Shown: in pieces, positions 15,195-23,335 of the stretch
How positions within the stretch are numbered: the first letter of the stretch is position 1
Layout: every line of letters starts with the position of its first letter
Virus record (IMG/VR): IMGVR_UViG_3300025162_001860
Span: 1-44,455 of that record
Reading direction: 5' to 3' (one strand)
DNA length: 44,455 nucleotides
Origin: a virus
Translations under genes and position numbers: made by a program
Notes under the pieces: model-generated
What the model saw: only the letters and a program-made list of their open reading frames with translations
Database searches by the model: none
What the model was told of the DNA's origin: nothing

Positions 15195-15860
15195 ATGAAT
15201 GAATTTGAAAAGTATGCAATTAAACATGCAGGTATAGGATCTCTTGCGTTACACAATTATCAACGTATAACAAACGAATACATCAGTCCAACAATTATTG
15301 AAGAACGACAACTAAATGTTGCACAAATGGATGTTTTTTCTCGACTAATGATGGATCGTATAATTTTTCTAGGCACTGGTATAAACGATTATGTTTCTAA
15401 CATTATCCAAGCACAACTTTTATTTTTAGAGTCTGCTGATAAATCAAAAGATATTATGATTTATGTTAATTCAGGAGGTGGAGGAGTTTCTGCAGGCTTA
15501 GCTATCTATGATACAATGCAATATGTAAAACCTGATATTGCTACAATTTGTACAGGTATGGCGGCATCTATGGCTGCAGTTCTATTGTGCGCTGGCACAG
15601 CAGGTAAAAGGAGTGCATTAAAACACTCACGAATAATGATTCATCAACCATCAGGTGGTGCAGAAGGACAATCTTCAGATATTCAAATTGCAGCTAAACA
15701 GATTCAAATTTTAAAAAATGAATTGTATGAAATTATAGCTGAACATAGTGGTAAATCTTTTGAACAAGTTGAAAAAGATAGTGATCGTGATTATTGGATG
15801 ACTTCTACTGAAGCAAAAGCATATGGTATGATCGATGAGATTTTGATTAGAACAAAATGA
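15195..15860 (+). CDS. clpP: ClpP-like serine protease
   Basis: 221 residues, the normal length for ClpP. The catalytic triad is visible: Ser about 125 in GMAASMAA, His about 150 in IMIHQPSGG, and Asp near 197-199 in DSDRDYWM. The oxyanion-hole NSGGGGVSAG segment (92-101) and the handle helix that follows are also present. It normally forms a tetradecamer fed by a Clp ATPase; none is encoded here, so it may use the host's. Some phages use ClpP-like enzymes in capsid maturation, which would fit the shared N-terminal peptides reported below, but that is inference. Overlaps the next gene by four bases. Confidence 0.9.
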   Translation: MNEFEKYAIKHAGIGSLALHNYQRITNEYISPTIIEERQLNVAQMDVFSRLMMDRIIFLGTGINDYVSNIIQAQLLFLESADKSKDIMIYVNSGGGGVSAGLAIYDTMQYVKPDIATICTGMAASMAAVLLCAGTAGKRSALKHSRIMIHQPSGGAEGQSSDIQIAAKQIQILKNELYEIIAEHSGKSFEQVEKDSDRDYWMTSTEAKAYGMIDEILIRTK

Positions 15861-16069
15861 AAAATTTTGATGATGATATTGAAGAATCACTTGATAAAGG
15901 TTATAAAAGATTAGCAATTGTAACTACAATTTGGTGTCTTATTACAACTCCAATTATATTTTTTATACCAGAAAGTGATCTTGTAATATTTGTATTCTTT
16001 TGGTTAATTTGGGCTCTTGTTGGAATTAGGTTATCTCCATGGTTGGTAGGAAAAATTTGGAAATATTAA
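15857..16069 (+). CDS. Small two-TM membrane protein, 70 aa
   Basis: Two hydrophobic segments (about residues 18-36 and 42-58) with an acidic N-terminus. The ATG overlaps the clpP stop, so it is co-translated. It could be a membrane partner of the protease, but there is no direct evidence. Confidence 0.65.
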   Translation: MKNFDDDIEESLDKGYKRLAIVTTIWCLITTPIIFFIPESDLVIFVFFWLIWALVGIRLSPWLVGKIWKY

Positions 16070-16138
16070 AATGAAAAAATATTATATAATACAGCATCAA
16101 TAAGTTAAACTAAATGTATATAATTTAATATATAAGTT

Positions 16139-16882
16139 ATGCACATTTATAAGACAACAAATTTAATAAACGGAAAAATTTATATTGGTCAAGAAAAAGG
16201 AAACAATATAAATTATTTAGGTTCTGGTAAAATACTTAAACTATCTGTAAAAAAATATGGATCAGAAAATTTTAAAAAAGAAATTTTACAAACTTGCTCT
16301 GATCAAATAGAATTAAATGAGGCTGAAGTATTTTGGATAAATAGTTCTAATTGCTTACATCCTATTGGATATAATATATGTAATGGTGCCTTTGGTGGTG
16401 ATAATTTTACAAATAATCCTAATAAAGAGATAACAAGAAAAAAACTTAGTGAAAAATCTCATGGATGGATTTTTAATAATTGGTCAGGTCGTACTCATTC
16501 AGATCAGTCAAAAGAAAAAATGAGTGAATCAAAAAAAGGAAAGGCAACAAGAGGAATAGGTTGGCATCATAGCGATAAAACTAAACAAAAATTATCAGAA
16601 AAATTTATCAACATAACATATGAAGAACGTTATGGTGTTGAAAGATCAGAAATAATAAAACAAAAAAATAGAGAAAAAAGTATAGGTAGAAGTTATGATA
16701 GAACTGACATATGTGGTGAAAATAATCCATCTAAAACTCAGGAATCTCGTAAAAAGATATCAGATAAGAAAAAAGAAAGTGATAAAATTAAGATTAAATG
16801 TGAATTTTGTAATATTGAATTTACAAAACCAAATTATATAAAATCGCACGGTAAAAATTGTAAATTATGCAAGAAAAATTAG
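16139..16882 (+). CDS. GIY-YIG homing endonuclease with NUMOD3 and zinc motif
   Basis: 247 residues. The GIY-YIG domain is at the N-terminus (HIYKTTNLINGKIYIGQ, 2-18), with a SGKIL and an E-A-E-x-F-W-I segment at the expected distance. GENNPSKTQESRKKIS near 200 is a NUMOD3-type helix-turn-helix. The C-terminus has CEFC...H...C-x2-C, a likely zinc finger. A TTTAATATATAA motif ends only five bases before the ATG. Its 3' end overlaps the next gene by 16 bases, so it sits directly against the start of a conserved phage gene. Confidence 0.85.
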   Translation: MHIYKTTNLINGKIYIGQEKGNNINYLGSGKILKLSVKKYGSENFKKEILQTCSDQIELNEAEVFWINSSNCLHPIGYNICNGAFGGDNFTNNPNKEITRKKLSEKSHGWIFNNWSGRTHSDQSKEKMSESKKGKATRGIGWHHSDKTKQKLSEKFINITYEERYGVERSEIIKQKNREKSIGRSYDRTDICGENNPSKTQESRKKISDKKKESDKIKIKCEFCNIEFTKPNYIKSHGKNCKLCKKN

Positions 16883-17385
16883 ATAATTATTTAGTAGAAA
16901 AATATCCAAAAATTTTTATAAACAGGTATAAAGGACCAATGGAGTCTTGCTTATATTTTGGTTTTGAGCACAACGATGGTTGGTTTTGGTTATTAGATCA
17001 ACTTTGTGAATCTATTCAAGGATATATTGATAATAATAATAAATATAGTTCTGAAGATAAGCAAATATCACAAGTAATTGCATCACAAGTCAAAGAGAAA
17101 TTTGGAGGACTAAATTTTTATTACTCTGGTGGTGACAATTATATTGATGGTATGGTATCAATGGTAGAACATATGTCTTATAATGTTTGTGAGTTTTGTG
17201 GATCAACTGAAAATGTTGGAAGAACATCTGGTTGGATTTATACAATTTGTAAAGATTGTTATGCTACATCAGATAAAAGAGTTTCTTCATTAAAGTGGAA
17301 AGAACATGAAGATAAGAAAACTGAAATTTGTAAAGAACTAAGAAAAATTAAACTTGATAAAATAAAACAACATGGATACGAATGA
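16867..17385 (+). CDS. Conserved phage protein with C-terminal zinc-binding motif, 172 aa
   Basis: Features such as GPMESCLYFGFEHNDGWFWLLDQLC (abridged: PMESC, DGWFWL, LDQLC), QVKEKFGGLNFYYSGGD, and CEFCG...GWIYTICKDC match a protein family often seen in phages with unknown function. The last four cysteines form a zinc-ribbon-like pair. The start at 16867 lies in the end of the GIY-YIG gene. It overlaps the next gene by 14 bases. Confidence 0.75.
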   Translation: MQEKLDNYLVEKYPKIFINRYKGPMESCLYFGFEHNDGWFWLLDQLCESIQGYIDNNNKYSSEDKQISQVIASQVKEKFGGLNFYYSGGDNYIDGMVSMVEHMSYNVCEFCGSTENVGRTSGWIYTICKDCYATSDKRVSSLKWKEHEDKKTEICKELRKIKLDKIKQHGYE

Positions 17386-17563
17386 TAAAGTAATTAGAGC
17401 ACTATTATTAATATTTGGTACATTAGGTATATTTAGTGGTGTTATGTGGACATTTACACAGCCTAATAATCCTTGGCTGTGGTTTAGTAGATTTACATCT
17501 GGTGTGTTGTTTTTAGGTATTTATGCGATTCTTAAAAAAATGAATCAATGTGGAAAAAACTAA
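17372..17563 (+). CDS. Small two-TM membrane protein, 63 aa
   Basis: Hydrophobic segments at about residues 8-28 and 36-54. It overlaps both neighbours and is directly upstream of a membrane-anchored lysozyme-like protein. A holin-like role is conceivable by size and position only. Confidence 0.6.
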   Translation: MDTNDKVIRALLLIFGTLGIFSGVMWTFTQPNNPWLWFSRFTSGVLFLGIYAILKKMNQCGKN

Positions 17564-18423
17564 ATAGTATTTTACATGATAAACACGATTATCATTTAGA
17601 TCCTACTCTAAAAAATGAAGTTGAAATATCTGACGAATTACTTCAATCAGCAATAAAATATCAAAAATATCTTTTCATAAGAAAGATTAAATACTTCTTT
17701 GAATACGATAAATTATTTTTTGTAAAATTATTTTTAAGATACTCTCTTAAATTAATTTTGATTTTATTAAGCTTAATGTTATTTGCATATTTTGTTTTAT
17801 TAGCTTTTGGTGTAGATATTAGTGTTGATGTTAAAAAAGTGCCAAAAGTAGATTATACTCAAACTCCAGTATATATTCCATCAACTGGTGATGTAAAAAA
17901 AGATTCTGCACTTATTATAGAATATAAGAAAATTGTAAATAAAAATGCCAACTATATTATATTTTATTTAAAGGATCCTTCCAAAAATTATACAATGTGG
18001 AAAGAAAATCTACATGGCATAGAATCAAATGGTTGGGAAAATCCATATGAAGCTAGAAGAGAAAATAGTCAATATTGGGGCAAATATCAATTAGGCGAAA
18101 GTGCAAGAAAAAGTATTAACCTAAAAGATATTTCTTGGGAAAAATGGAAAGATAGTCCAGAATTACAAGAAGCAGCTCTTAGAATGTGGGTTGATATATT
18201 ATATCAATATATGAAGCCAGAGATTGAAAGATTTGACGGAACATTTCTAAATGGTTGGGCTATAACAGAATCAGGAATAATTGCTATGGCGCATAATGTT
18301 GGACCAGAACCAGTTAAACAATTTTTATATAGTGGTGGTAAAAAAGTACCAAAAGATGGTAGTGATAAGGATGCAACAAGATTTTTAATTTTAGGAAATT
18401 ATAATTTAGAAATAAAGAAATGA
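17548..18423 (+). CDS. Membrane-anchored lysozyme/transglycosylase-like protein
   Basis: 291 residues. A cytoplasmic N-terminus of about 65 residues is followed by one strong membrane segment (about 68-92) and then a periplasmic domain. That domain has the pattern of a lysozyme-like fold: HGIESNGW with a candidate catalytic Glu (about 155), GKYQLGESA, ALRMWVD, and AMAHNVGPEPVKQFLYSGG. These correspond to the E, GxxQ and (A/N)YNxG-type motifs of lytic transglycosylases. A signal-anchor fits a cell-wall enzyme used late or at entry. The exact family is not certain. Confidence 0.65.
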   Translation: MWKKLNSILHDKHDYHLDPTLKNEVEISDELLQSAIKYQKYLFIRKIKYFFEYDKLFFVKLFLRYSLKLILILLSLMLFAYFVLLAFGVDISVDVKKVPKVDYTQTPVYIPSTGDVKKDSALIIEYKKIVNKNANYIIFYLKDPSKNYTMWKENLHGIESNGWENPYEARRENSQYWGKYQLGESARKSINLKDISWEKWKDSPELQEAALRMWVDILYQYMKPEIERFDGTFLNGWAITESGIIAMAHNVGPEPVKQFLYSGGKKVPKDGSDKDATRFLILGNYNLEIKK

Positions 18424-18644
18424 AAGATATTGATAAAGAAATTTTAGAATTGAAAGAAGGTCTTCTTGAAAAGTATGATATCAAAACTGATAGAGATTTG
18501 ATGCGTCAATTGAATTTAGAAGATGATGATGAAAGTAAAAAAAGAATTTACGCCTGGCTAAGATATCAATGTGCTTTCTCATATAGAGAAGGATATAATG
18601 ATGGGTATGAAGAAGGATTTGATGATGGTCAAGCAAGCGTATAA
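18420..18644 (+). CDS. Unknown acidic protein, 74 aa
   Basis: Helical N-terminus and a C-terminus with repeated Gly/Asp turns (EGYNDGYEEGFDDGQ). Overlaps the previous stop by four bases; the next gene follows immediately. Confidence 0.65.
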   Translation: MKDIDKEILELKEGLLEKYDIKTDRDLMRQLNLEDDDESKKRIYAWLRYQCAFSYREGYNDGYEEGFDDGQASV

Positions 18645-19115
18645 ATGAAAAATTACTCAAAGATATTATACAGTATTAAGCAATGTGAAGGTTGTGCTAT
18701 AACTTTTATAGTTCATCCAAATGATATTGGTGTCAATAAAGATTATATTTTATCTATACTTGAAGATTTGAAATCAGAATATAAAGTAGAGATTCAGCTT
18801 TTAGATGCAACTAATATTAAAGAAAAAACAGTCATATTTATTGAGTACAATAAAGATATTGATTTTACGAAATTGACTGAAAATCCAAACGTCATATTGA
18901 TGGTGTCAAGAAATTATCATGAAACAAGTAACACAGAAATTATTGGTAGTGTTGTAAAATACACATCTGAACTTATTTTCTTGTTAAAAAATAAAAAGTT
19001 ACAAATTTTGAAGTCCAGATTTGTACAAGAGAATGATAAAAAATTATTCGATATAAATAATGCAGTTAGAAATTTCAAATTAAAAAACCTAGAAAATGAA
19101 AGCAAAAGAGACTAA
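18645..19115 (+). CDS. Unknown alpha/beta protein, 156 aa
   Basis: Alternating hydrophobic strands (CAITFIVHPND, VEIQLLDATN, TVIFIEYN, NVILMVSRN) suggest a Rossmann-like alpha/beta fold without a visible P-loop. No family recognised. Overlaps the small basic gene that follows. Confidence 0.6.
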   Translation: MKNYSKILYSIKQCEGCAITFIVHPNDIGVNKDYILSILEDLKSEYKVEIQLLDATNIKEKTVIFIEYNKDIDFTKLTENPNVILMVSRNYHETSNTEIIGSVVKYTSELIFLLKNKKLQILKSRFVQENDKKLFDINNAVRNFKLKNLENESKRD

Positions 19116-19194
19116 AAAAGAAGCAAAAAAGGAGCCAACAAAAACTCCAAAAGAAAAGAAATTGGCAAAAAAAGCCAAAAAGGAGAAGAAATAA
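19096..19194 (+). CDS. Small Lys-rich basic protein, 32 aa
   Basis: ATG at 19096 overlaps the preceding gene by 20 bases. More than half of the 32 residues are Lys, with Ala, Glu, Pro and Thr. It resembles a nucleic-acid-binding tail and may be a small DNA- or RNA-condensing peptide; chance coding in A-rich DNA cannot be excluded. Confidence 0.4.
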   Translation: MKAKETKKEAKKEPTKTPKEKKLAKKAKKEKK

Positions 19195-19269
19195 TTTAGA
19201 ATATATCTAAATAAACTTCTGTTGTGAATTATTCTACAAACATTATTATTAATTAAAAAAACAATTTTT

Positions 19270-21108
19270 ATGAATCAAACAGTGTTAGATTTGTTGATCA
19301 CTTGGGGCTGGATTTTGCCCGTTTTATTAATGCTTGTTTTCTACAAATGGACTTTCCGTTTGTTTGGTATTTGGATTATACCAGAAGATAAGGTTGGTAT
19401 TGTAACGAAAAAATTCAAACTATTTGGTGCAAATAAAATCCTTAAAGAAGGAGAAATTTTTGCATGTAATGATGAATCTGGTATTCAGGCAGATGTGTTG
19501 AAACCAGGTGTTTATTTTTGGTATTGGCCTTGGCAATATGGAATTGACATTGAACCTCTTTTAGTTATTGAAAAAGGAAAAATTGGTTTAGTTCAAGCAG
19601 AAGGTGGAAAAGAAATCCCAGTTGGTAGAATTCTTGCTAGAAAAGTTGAATGTCAGAATTTTCAAGATGCTAAAGCATTCTTAACTAATGGTGGTCAAAA
19701 AGGTCGTCAGACTCAATTCTTAACAGCAGGTACTTATCGTATCAATCACAGACTTTTCAAAGTCACAAATTTTGATATTATAAGAATATCACCTAATACT
19801 GTTGGTATTATTACTATCCTTGATGGTGAACCGTTGGAACAAGGCTCAATCGCAGGTCCTCATGTTCTTGGACATAATAACTTTCAAGACCCTGATGCAT
19901 TCTTGAATAATGGTGGTCGTAGAGGTTTGCAAGAACAAGTTGTATTATCTGGTTCTTATAACTTCAATCCTTGGTTTGTCAATGTTGAAGAGATTCCAAT
20001 GACTGAAATTCCAATTTCAAATGCTGGTGTTGTAGTATCTTATGTTGGACCAGAAGGTATTGACTTGTCAGGTACAGATTTTATACATGGAAACATTGTA
20101 GAAAAAGGCAAAAAAGGTGTTTGGAAACAAACTCTTGATCCAGGTAAATATCCTATCAATACAAAGATTATGCGTGTTGAAGTTGTACCAACCTACAACA
20201 TTGTATTAAACTGGGCTAATGCTCGTACAGAAGCACACAACCTTGATGATAAACTTTGCACTATCACAGTTCGTTCAAAAGATGGTTTTAAATTCAACCT
20301 TGATGTTTCTCAGATTATCAACATTTCTTACACTAATGCTCCTATGGTTATTGCACGATTTGGTTCTGTTAAAAACCTGGTTTCACAGGTTCTTGAACCA
20401 ACTATTGGTAACTATTTCCGTAACAGTGCACAGGATTCAGATGTTATTGATTTCTTAGTAACTCGTTCTGAAAGACAGAAAGAAGCAAAAATGCACATTA
20501 AGAATGTTCTAGATGTATATAATGTGACTGCTGTTGATACATTGATTGGTGACATCGTTCCACCAGAAGAATTGATGAAAACATTGACTGACCGTAAAAT
20601 TGCTGGTGAGCAGGAAAAAACTTTCACCACTCAAAAGATGGCTCAGTTGACAAAACAGGATCTTGAAAAACAAACTGCTATTACAAATATGCAAGGACAA
20701 CTTATAGGTGCAGATTTAGGAGTTGAAATTTCTAAGAAAAATGCAAATGCAGCAATTGAAAGTGCAAGAGGTAAAGGTGAGTCTGTTAAAATTCAAGCCG
20801 AAGCTGAAGCTTTTCAAAAGAGAATCAATGGTGAAGCAGAAGCAAGTGCCACTCTTGCAGTAGGTACAGCAACTGCTGAAGCTTACAAATTAGCTGTTGA
20901 TGCTATGGGTAATAATAACTTTGCTCAGTTTAAGATTATGGAAGAAGTTGGTAAAAACAAGGTCAACATTATGCCACAAGTACTTATCGCTGGTGGTGGA
21001 GGCTCAAATGGCGGAGGCTCAGATGCTTCAATTGGTGCTCTTCTAGGATTTGAAATTCTAAAGAATGCAAATAGATTAACTGAAGGCAACACTTCTAAAT
21101 CAGAATAA
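19270..21108 (+). CDS. SPFH/flotillin-like membrane protein
   Basis: 612 residues. An N-terminal membrane segment (about 8-30) is followed by a long band-7-like region. Two repeats of a segment with NFQDAKAFLTNGGQKGRQ / NFQDPDAFLNNGGRRGLQ occur near 125-145 and 200-220. A classical SPFH core follows (GFKFNLDVSQIINI...VKNLVSQVLEPTIGNYFRN). After it comes an Ala/Glu-rich coiled coil (about 440-560, with EAEAFQKRINGEAEASATL) and a Gly-rich tail. Family members form ring-shaped oligomers on membranes. C-rich synonymous codons are more frequent here than in neighbours by eye, perhaps from high expression or transfer. The next gene starts two bases after the stop. Confidence 0.85.
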   Translation: MNQTVLDLLITWGWILPVLLMLVFYKWTFRLFGIWIIPEDKVGIVTKKFKLFGANKILKEGEIFACNDESGIQADVLKPGVYFWYWPWQYGIDIEPLLVIEKGKIGLVQAEGGKEIPVGRILARKVECQNFQDAKAFLTNGGQKGRQTQFLTAGTYRINHRLFKVTNFDIIRISPNTVGIITILDGEPLEQGSIAGPHVLGHNNFQDPDAFLNNGGRRGLQEQVVLSGSYNFNPWFVNVEEIPMTEIPISNAGVVVSYVGPEGIDLSGTDFIHGNIVEKGKKGVWKQTLDPGKYPINTKIMRVEVVPTYNIVLNWANARTEAHNLDDKLCTITVRSKDGFKFNLDVSQIINISYTNAPMVIARFGSVKNLVSQVLEPTIGNYFRNSAQDSDVIDFLVTRSERQKEAKMHIKNVLDVYNVTAVDTLIGDIVPPEELMKTLTDRKIAGEQEKTFTTQKMAQLTKQDLEKQTAITNMQGQLIGADLGVEISKKNANAAIESARGKGESVKIQAEAEAFQKRINGEAEASATLAVGTATAEAYKLAVDAMGNNNFAQFKIMEEVGKNKVNIMPQVLIAGGGGSNGGGSDASIGALLGFEILKNANRLTEGNTSKSE

Positions 21109-21109
21109 A

Positions 21110-21670
21110 ATGGGATATTCTACTGATTTCAATGGTTCACTTAAATTAAGTCGTCAGGCAACTGAAGAAGAAAGAGATTATATCAATCTAATTTCTGATA
21201 CACGCAGAATGAAACGTGATGTGAATAAATTGATGGAACTTTATCAAGGCAAATATGGAAATCCGTTTGCCGTTGATAATACTCCAGAATCTATTTACGG
21301 AGAATTTGGTGAATATTTTGTAAAAGATACTAGTGATTCATCTATCATTGATCATAATTGTGCACCTGGAGAATCTCATTATGGTTCACCGAAGTCAACA
21401 AAAATTGGTCAACCTGGTTTATGGTGCCAATGGGTTATTGATGAATATGGTTATGAACTTGAATGGAATGGCGCAGAAAAATTCTATAACTATATTGAAT
21501 GGTTAAAATATCTGATTGATCGTTTTTTTGAACCTTGGGGAATTAAACTCAATGGTGAAATAGAATGGCAAGGTGAAGATATTAGCGACCGTGGCAAAAT
21601 TGTAGTAATAGAAAATGTTGTTAAAATCTACGAAGTAAAATACGTTGAATCTGATGAAGATGATTATTAA
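21110..21670 (+). CDS. Conserved phage protein of unknown function, 186 aa
   Basis: The sequence MGYSTDFNGSLKL, TRRMKRDVNKL, GEYFV, QPGLWCQWVI and EKFYNYIEWLKYLI...GEIEWQGED matches a hypothetical protein widespread in phages and some bacteria. No function is assigned. It starts two bases after the flotillin-like gene and is followed by a strong terminator. Confidence 0.8.
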   Translation: MGYSTDFNGSLKLSRQATEEERDYINLISDTRRMKRDVNKLMELYQGKYGNPFAVDNTPESIYGEFGEYFVKDTSDSSIIDHNCAPGESHYGSPKSTKIGQPGLWCQWVIDEYGYELEWNGAEKFYNYIEWLKYLIDRFFEPWGIKLNGEIEWQGEDISDRGKIVVIENVVKIYEVKYVESDEDDY

Positions 21671-21708
21671 AGAGTAAATGGTTGTATTCGGCATAAACCA
21701 CTCAACCA

Positions 21709-21740
21709 GAAGCCTTCCGTATGGAAGGCTTCTTCTTTTT
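21709..21740 (+). terminator. Strong intrinsic terminator
   Basis: Ten-base-pair stem (21709-21718 with 21723-21732), four-base loop, then a T-rich tract. It closes the flotillin operon. Confidence 0.85.
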
Positions 21741-21759
21741 TAAAAAATGAGTTTTTTTA

Positions 21760-21771
21760 TTTTATATATAC
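21760..21771 (+). promoter_or_regulatory. Late-type promoter motif
   Basis: TTTTATATATAC, 21 bases upstream of the ATG at 21792 and just after a terminator. Confidence 0.6.
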
Positions 21772-21791
21772 TTAAAAAATAACTCATTAAT

Positions 21792-21938
21792 ATGAAAAAA
21801 GTAAAAACATTTGAAGCATTCTTACTTGAGTGTGGAAAAGGCGACAAACCTGAAATGAAAGAAAAGAAAGAAAAATGTACAAAGTGTGGTAAGGGTAAGA
21901 AATGTAAATGTCCAAAAGAAGAAGAAAAGGAAGATTAA
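21792..21938 (+). CDS. Small Cys-rich protein with shared N-terminal peptide, 48 aa
   Basis: Starts MKKVKTFEAFLLE, the clearest copy of the N-terminal peptide shared by about ten proteins here. The rest is Lys/Glu-rich with CTKCGKGKKCKC (about 29-40), a four-Cys metal-binding pattern. It is a single-gene unit from a late-type promoter. A role as a small packaged protein is inference. Confidence 0.65.
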   Translation: MKKVKTFEAFLLECGKGDKPEMKEKKEKCTKCGKGKKCKCPKEEEKED

Positions 21939-21989
21939 TTAATTTCTGGTATTTCTCTTTTTAGAACATTATAAATATGATAGTTTCCA
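21939..21989 (-). repeat. Diverged second copy of the methyltransferase gene's 3' end
   Basis: Read on the - strand, the 51 bases ending at TAA 21938-21940 encode NYHIYNVLKREIPEIN and a stop. The intact methyltransferase gene ends MYHIYNILLRDVPGIS at 23336-23386. Ten of sixteen residues are identical and both end at the stop. The TnpB gene lies exactly between the two copies. Confidence 0.7.
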
Positions 21990-21994
21990 ATTTC

Positions 21995-23239
21995 TTAGTT
22001 TAGAGTTATGTTAATAACTTTTGGGTTAACTACAAAACCCTCTATTCCATTTGTAAAAACATTTGGAATTGCTTTTCTTAGAATATTATAACTACCATTT
22101 ATATCAGCATTAATAGTCTGATTTGACTTGCTAATTTTGTATAAACCTCTTGATTTACGATATCCACTAAAAATATAATTATTTTTAGTGTTTTTATCGT
22201 AAATTGGTATAACATCTAAATTCAAGAAAGATGCTTTACTGGTATAACTTTCCTCTTGAATGATAACACGAATACCCTCTTTTTCGCATTTATACTCTAA
22301 CATTTGTATAAATCTACTATGTGGTATTTGAATGAAATTTTGATTGGATTTCTTTGACATTTTTGCTTCAAATTTCCAACCATCATTTTTACCAATAACT
22401 AATTTTGATATATTATTTGATACTAATGTTTTAACTATTTCTTTGCTTGCTTTATGCAAATAATTATCTACTTTATTGTTTCTTTTGTTTGTTAATGACC
22501 TTAACTTTCTGCTTGATCTTTTTTTATTTATTAACTCAAGTGTTGATTTCATCAAAGCCATTTTTTTATTATAGTATTGATTTATTGATTTTAATGGTTT
22601 ACCATTAAAAATTAATGGTTGAAATCCTTTAATATTTGAAGTAAAAGTGACCAAATTGCTCACGCCTAAATCAATAGAACCATACCTTTTATTATCTCTA
22701 ACTTGTTGTTTTTCATTAAAAGTATAGCACACTTCAATAATATACTGATCTAACCTTGGTATAATTCTGACACAATCTATTGATTCGAAGTCTTTTAATT
22801 TTGTTGTAAATTCTATATTAGTACCTGATAATTTGATTTTGCTTGCTTTATTAAATATTTTCTTTGATATTGCTTGATAATTATACGATATGATAAATCT
22901 ACCGTTTTCTTTGTTCAAATATTTAGGTTGCTCTGGTTTACCTTTATATTTTGATGGAATTTTACTATAATCTATCATTGATTTGAAAAATGACTTATAA
23001 ATCTTTTGTATCTGAATTGTGGTTGCTGTTGAAACTTTCATAGGTAATTCCTTGAAACAACCTTCAACCTTCATATAATTGAAGAGTTTATTAAGAACAT
23101 CATATTTATTTTCTTTTAAGTCTTCTTTAATTAGATACAAGGATCTATTATAGATATTTTTTGATTTAAAGCATAAATCATCACACTCTTTAAAATTTGA
23201 ATGGTATTTAGTTATTATATGTCTCTCAGTTAATTTCAA
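21995..23239 (-). CDS. tnpB: TnpB (IS200/IS605-type OrfB), RNA-guided nuclease
   Basis: 414 residues. The three RuvC acidic motifs are visible: GSIDLGVSNL (Asp about 190), QEESYTSKASF (Glu about 323) and NADINGSYNILRK (Asp about 379). Between the last two, where most TnpB proteins have a four-Cys zinc ribbon, there are no cysteines, as in one known TnpB subgroup. No TnpA transposase is present. The start is TTG at 23237-23239, with a late-type motif at 23264-23276. The omega-RNA should lie at and beyond the 3' end (around 21950-22100 on this strand) and was not resolved by eye. Intact frame, so probably active. Confidence 0.85.
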   Translation of the reverse strand: MKLTERHIITKYHSNFKECDDLCFKSKNIYNRSLYLIKEDLKENKYDVLNKLFNYMKVEGCFKELPMKVSTATTIQIQKIYKSFFKSMIDYSKIPSKYKGKPEQPKYLNKENGRFIISYNYQAISKKIFNKASKIKLSGTNIEFTTKLKDFESIDCVRIIPRLDQYIIEVCYTFNEKQQVRDNKRYGSIDLGVSNLVTFTSNIKGFQPLIFNGKPLKSINQYYNKKMALMKSTLELINKKRSSRKLRSLTNKRNNKVDNYLHKASKEIVKTLVSNNISKLVIGKNDGWKFEAKMSKKSNQNFIQIPHSRFIQMLEYKCEKEGIRVIIQEESYTSKASFLNLDVIPIYDKNTKNNYIFSGYRKSRGLYKISKSNQTINADINGSYNILRKAIPNVFTNGIEGFVVNPKVINITLN

Positions 23240-23263
23240 GTATATATACTTATTTTATACTAT

Positions 23264-23276
23264 TATATATAAATAT
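23264..23276 (-). promoter_or_regulatory. Late-type promoter motif of tnpB
   Basis: Reads TATTTATATATAA on the - strand, 25 bases upstream of the TTG start. A perfect 12-base palindrome AGTATATATACT lies nearby at 23239-23250. Confidence 0.5.
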
Positions 23277-23335
23277 AATAAAGTCAAAAAGCCTATTTTT
23301 ATACTGTTTTAACATATTTTAATATAATTTAACAA

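Noticed and set aside
20219-20700. Several ORFs on both strands inside the flotillin-like gene
   Set aside because: They are shadows of a clear 612-residue coding region.
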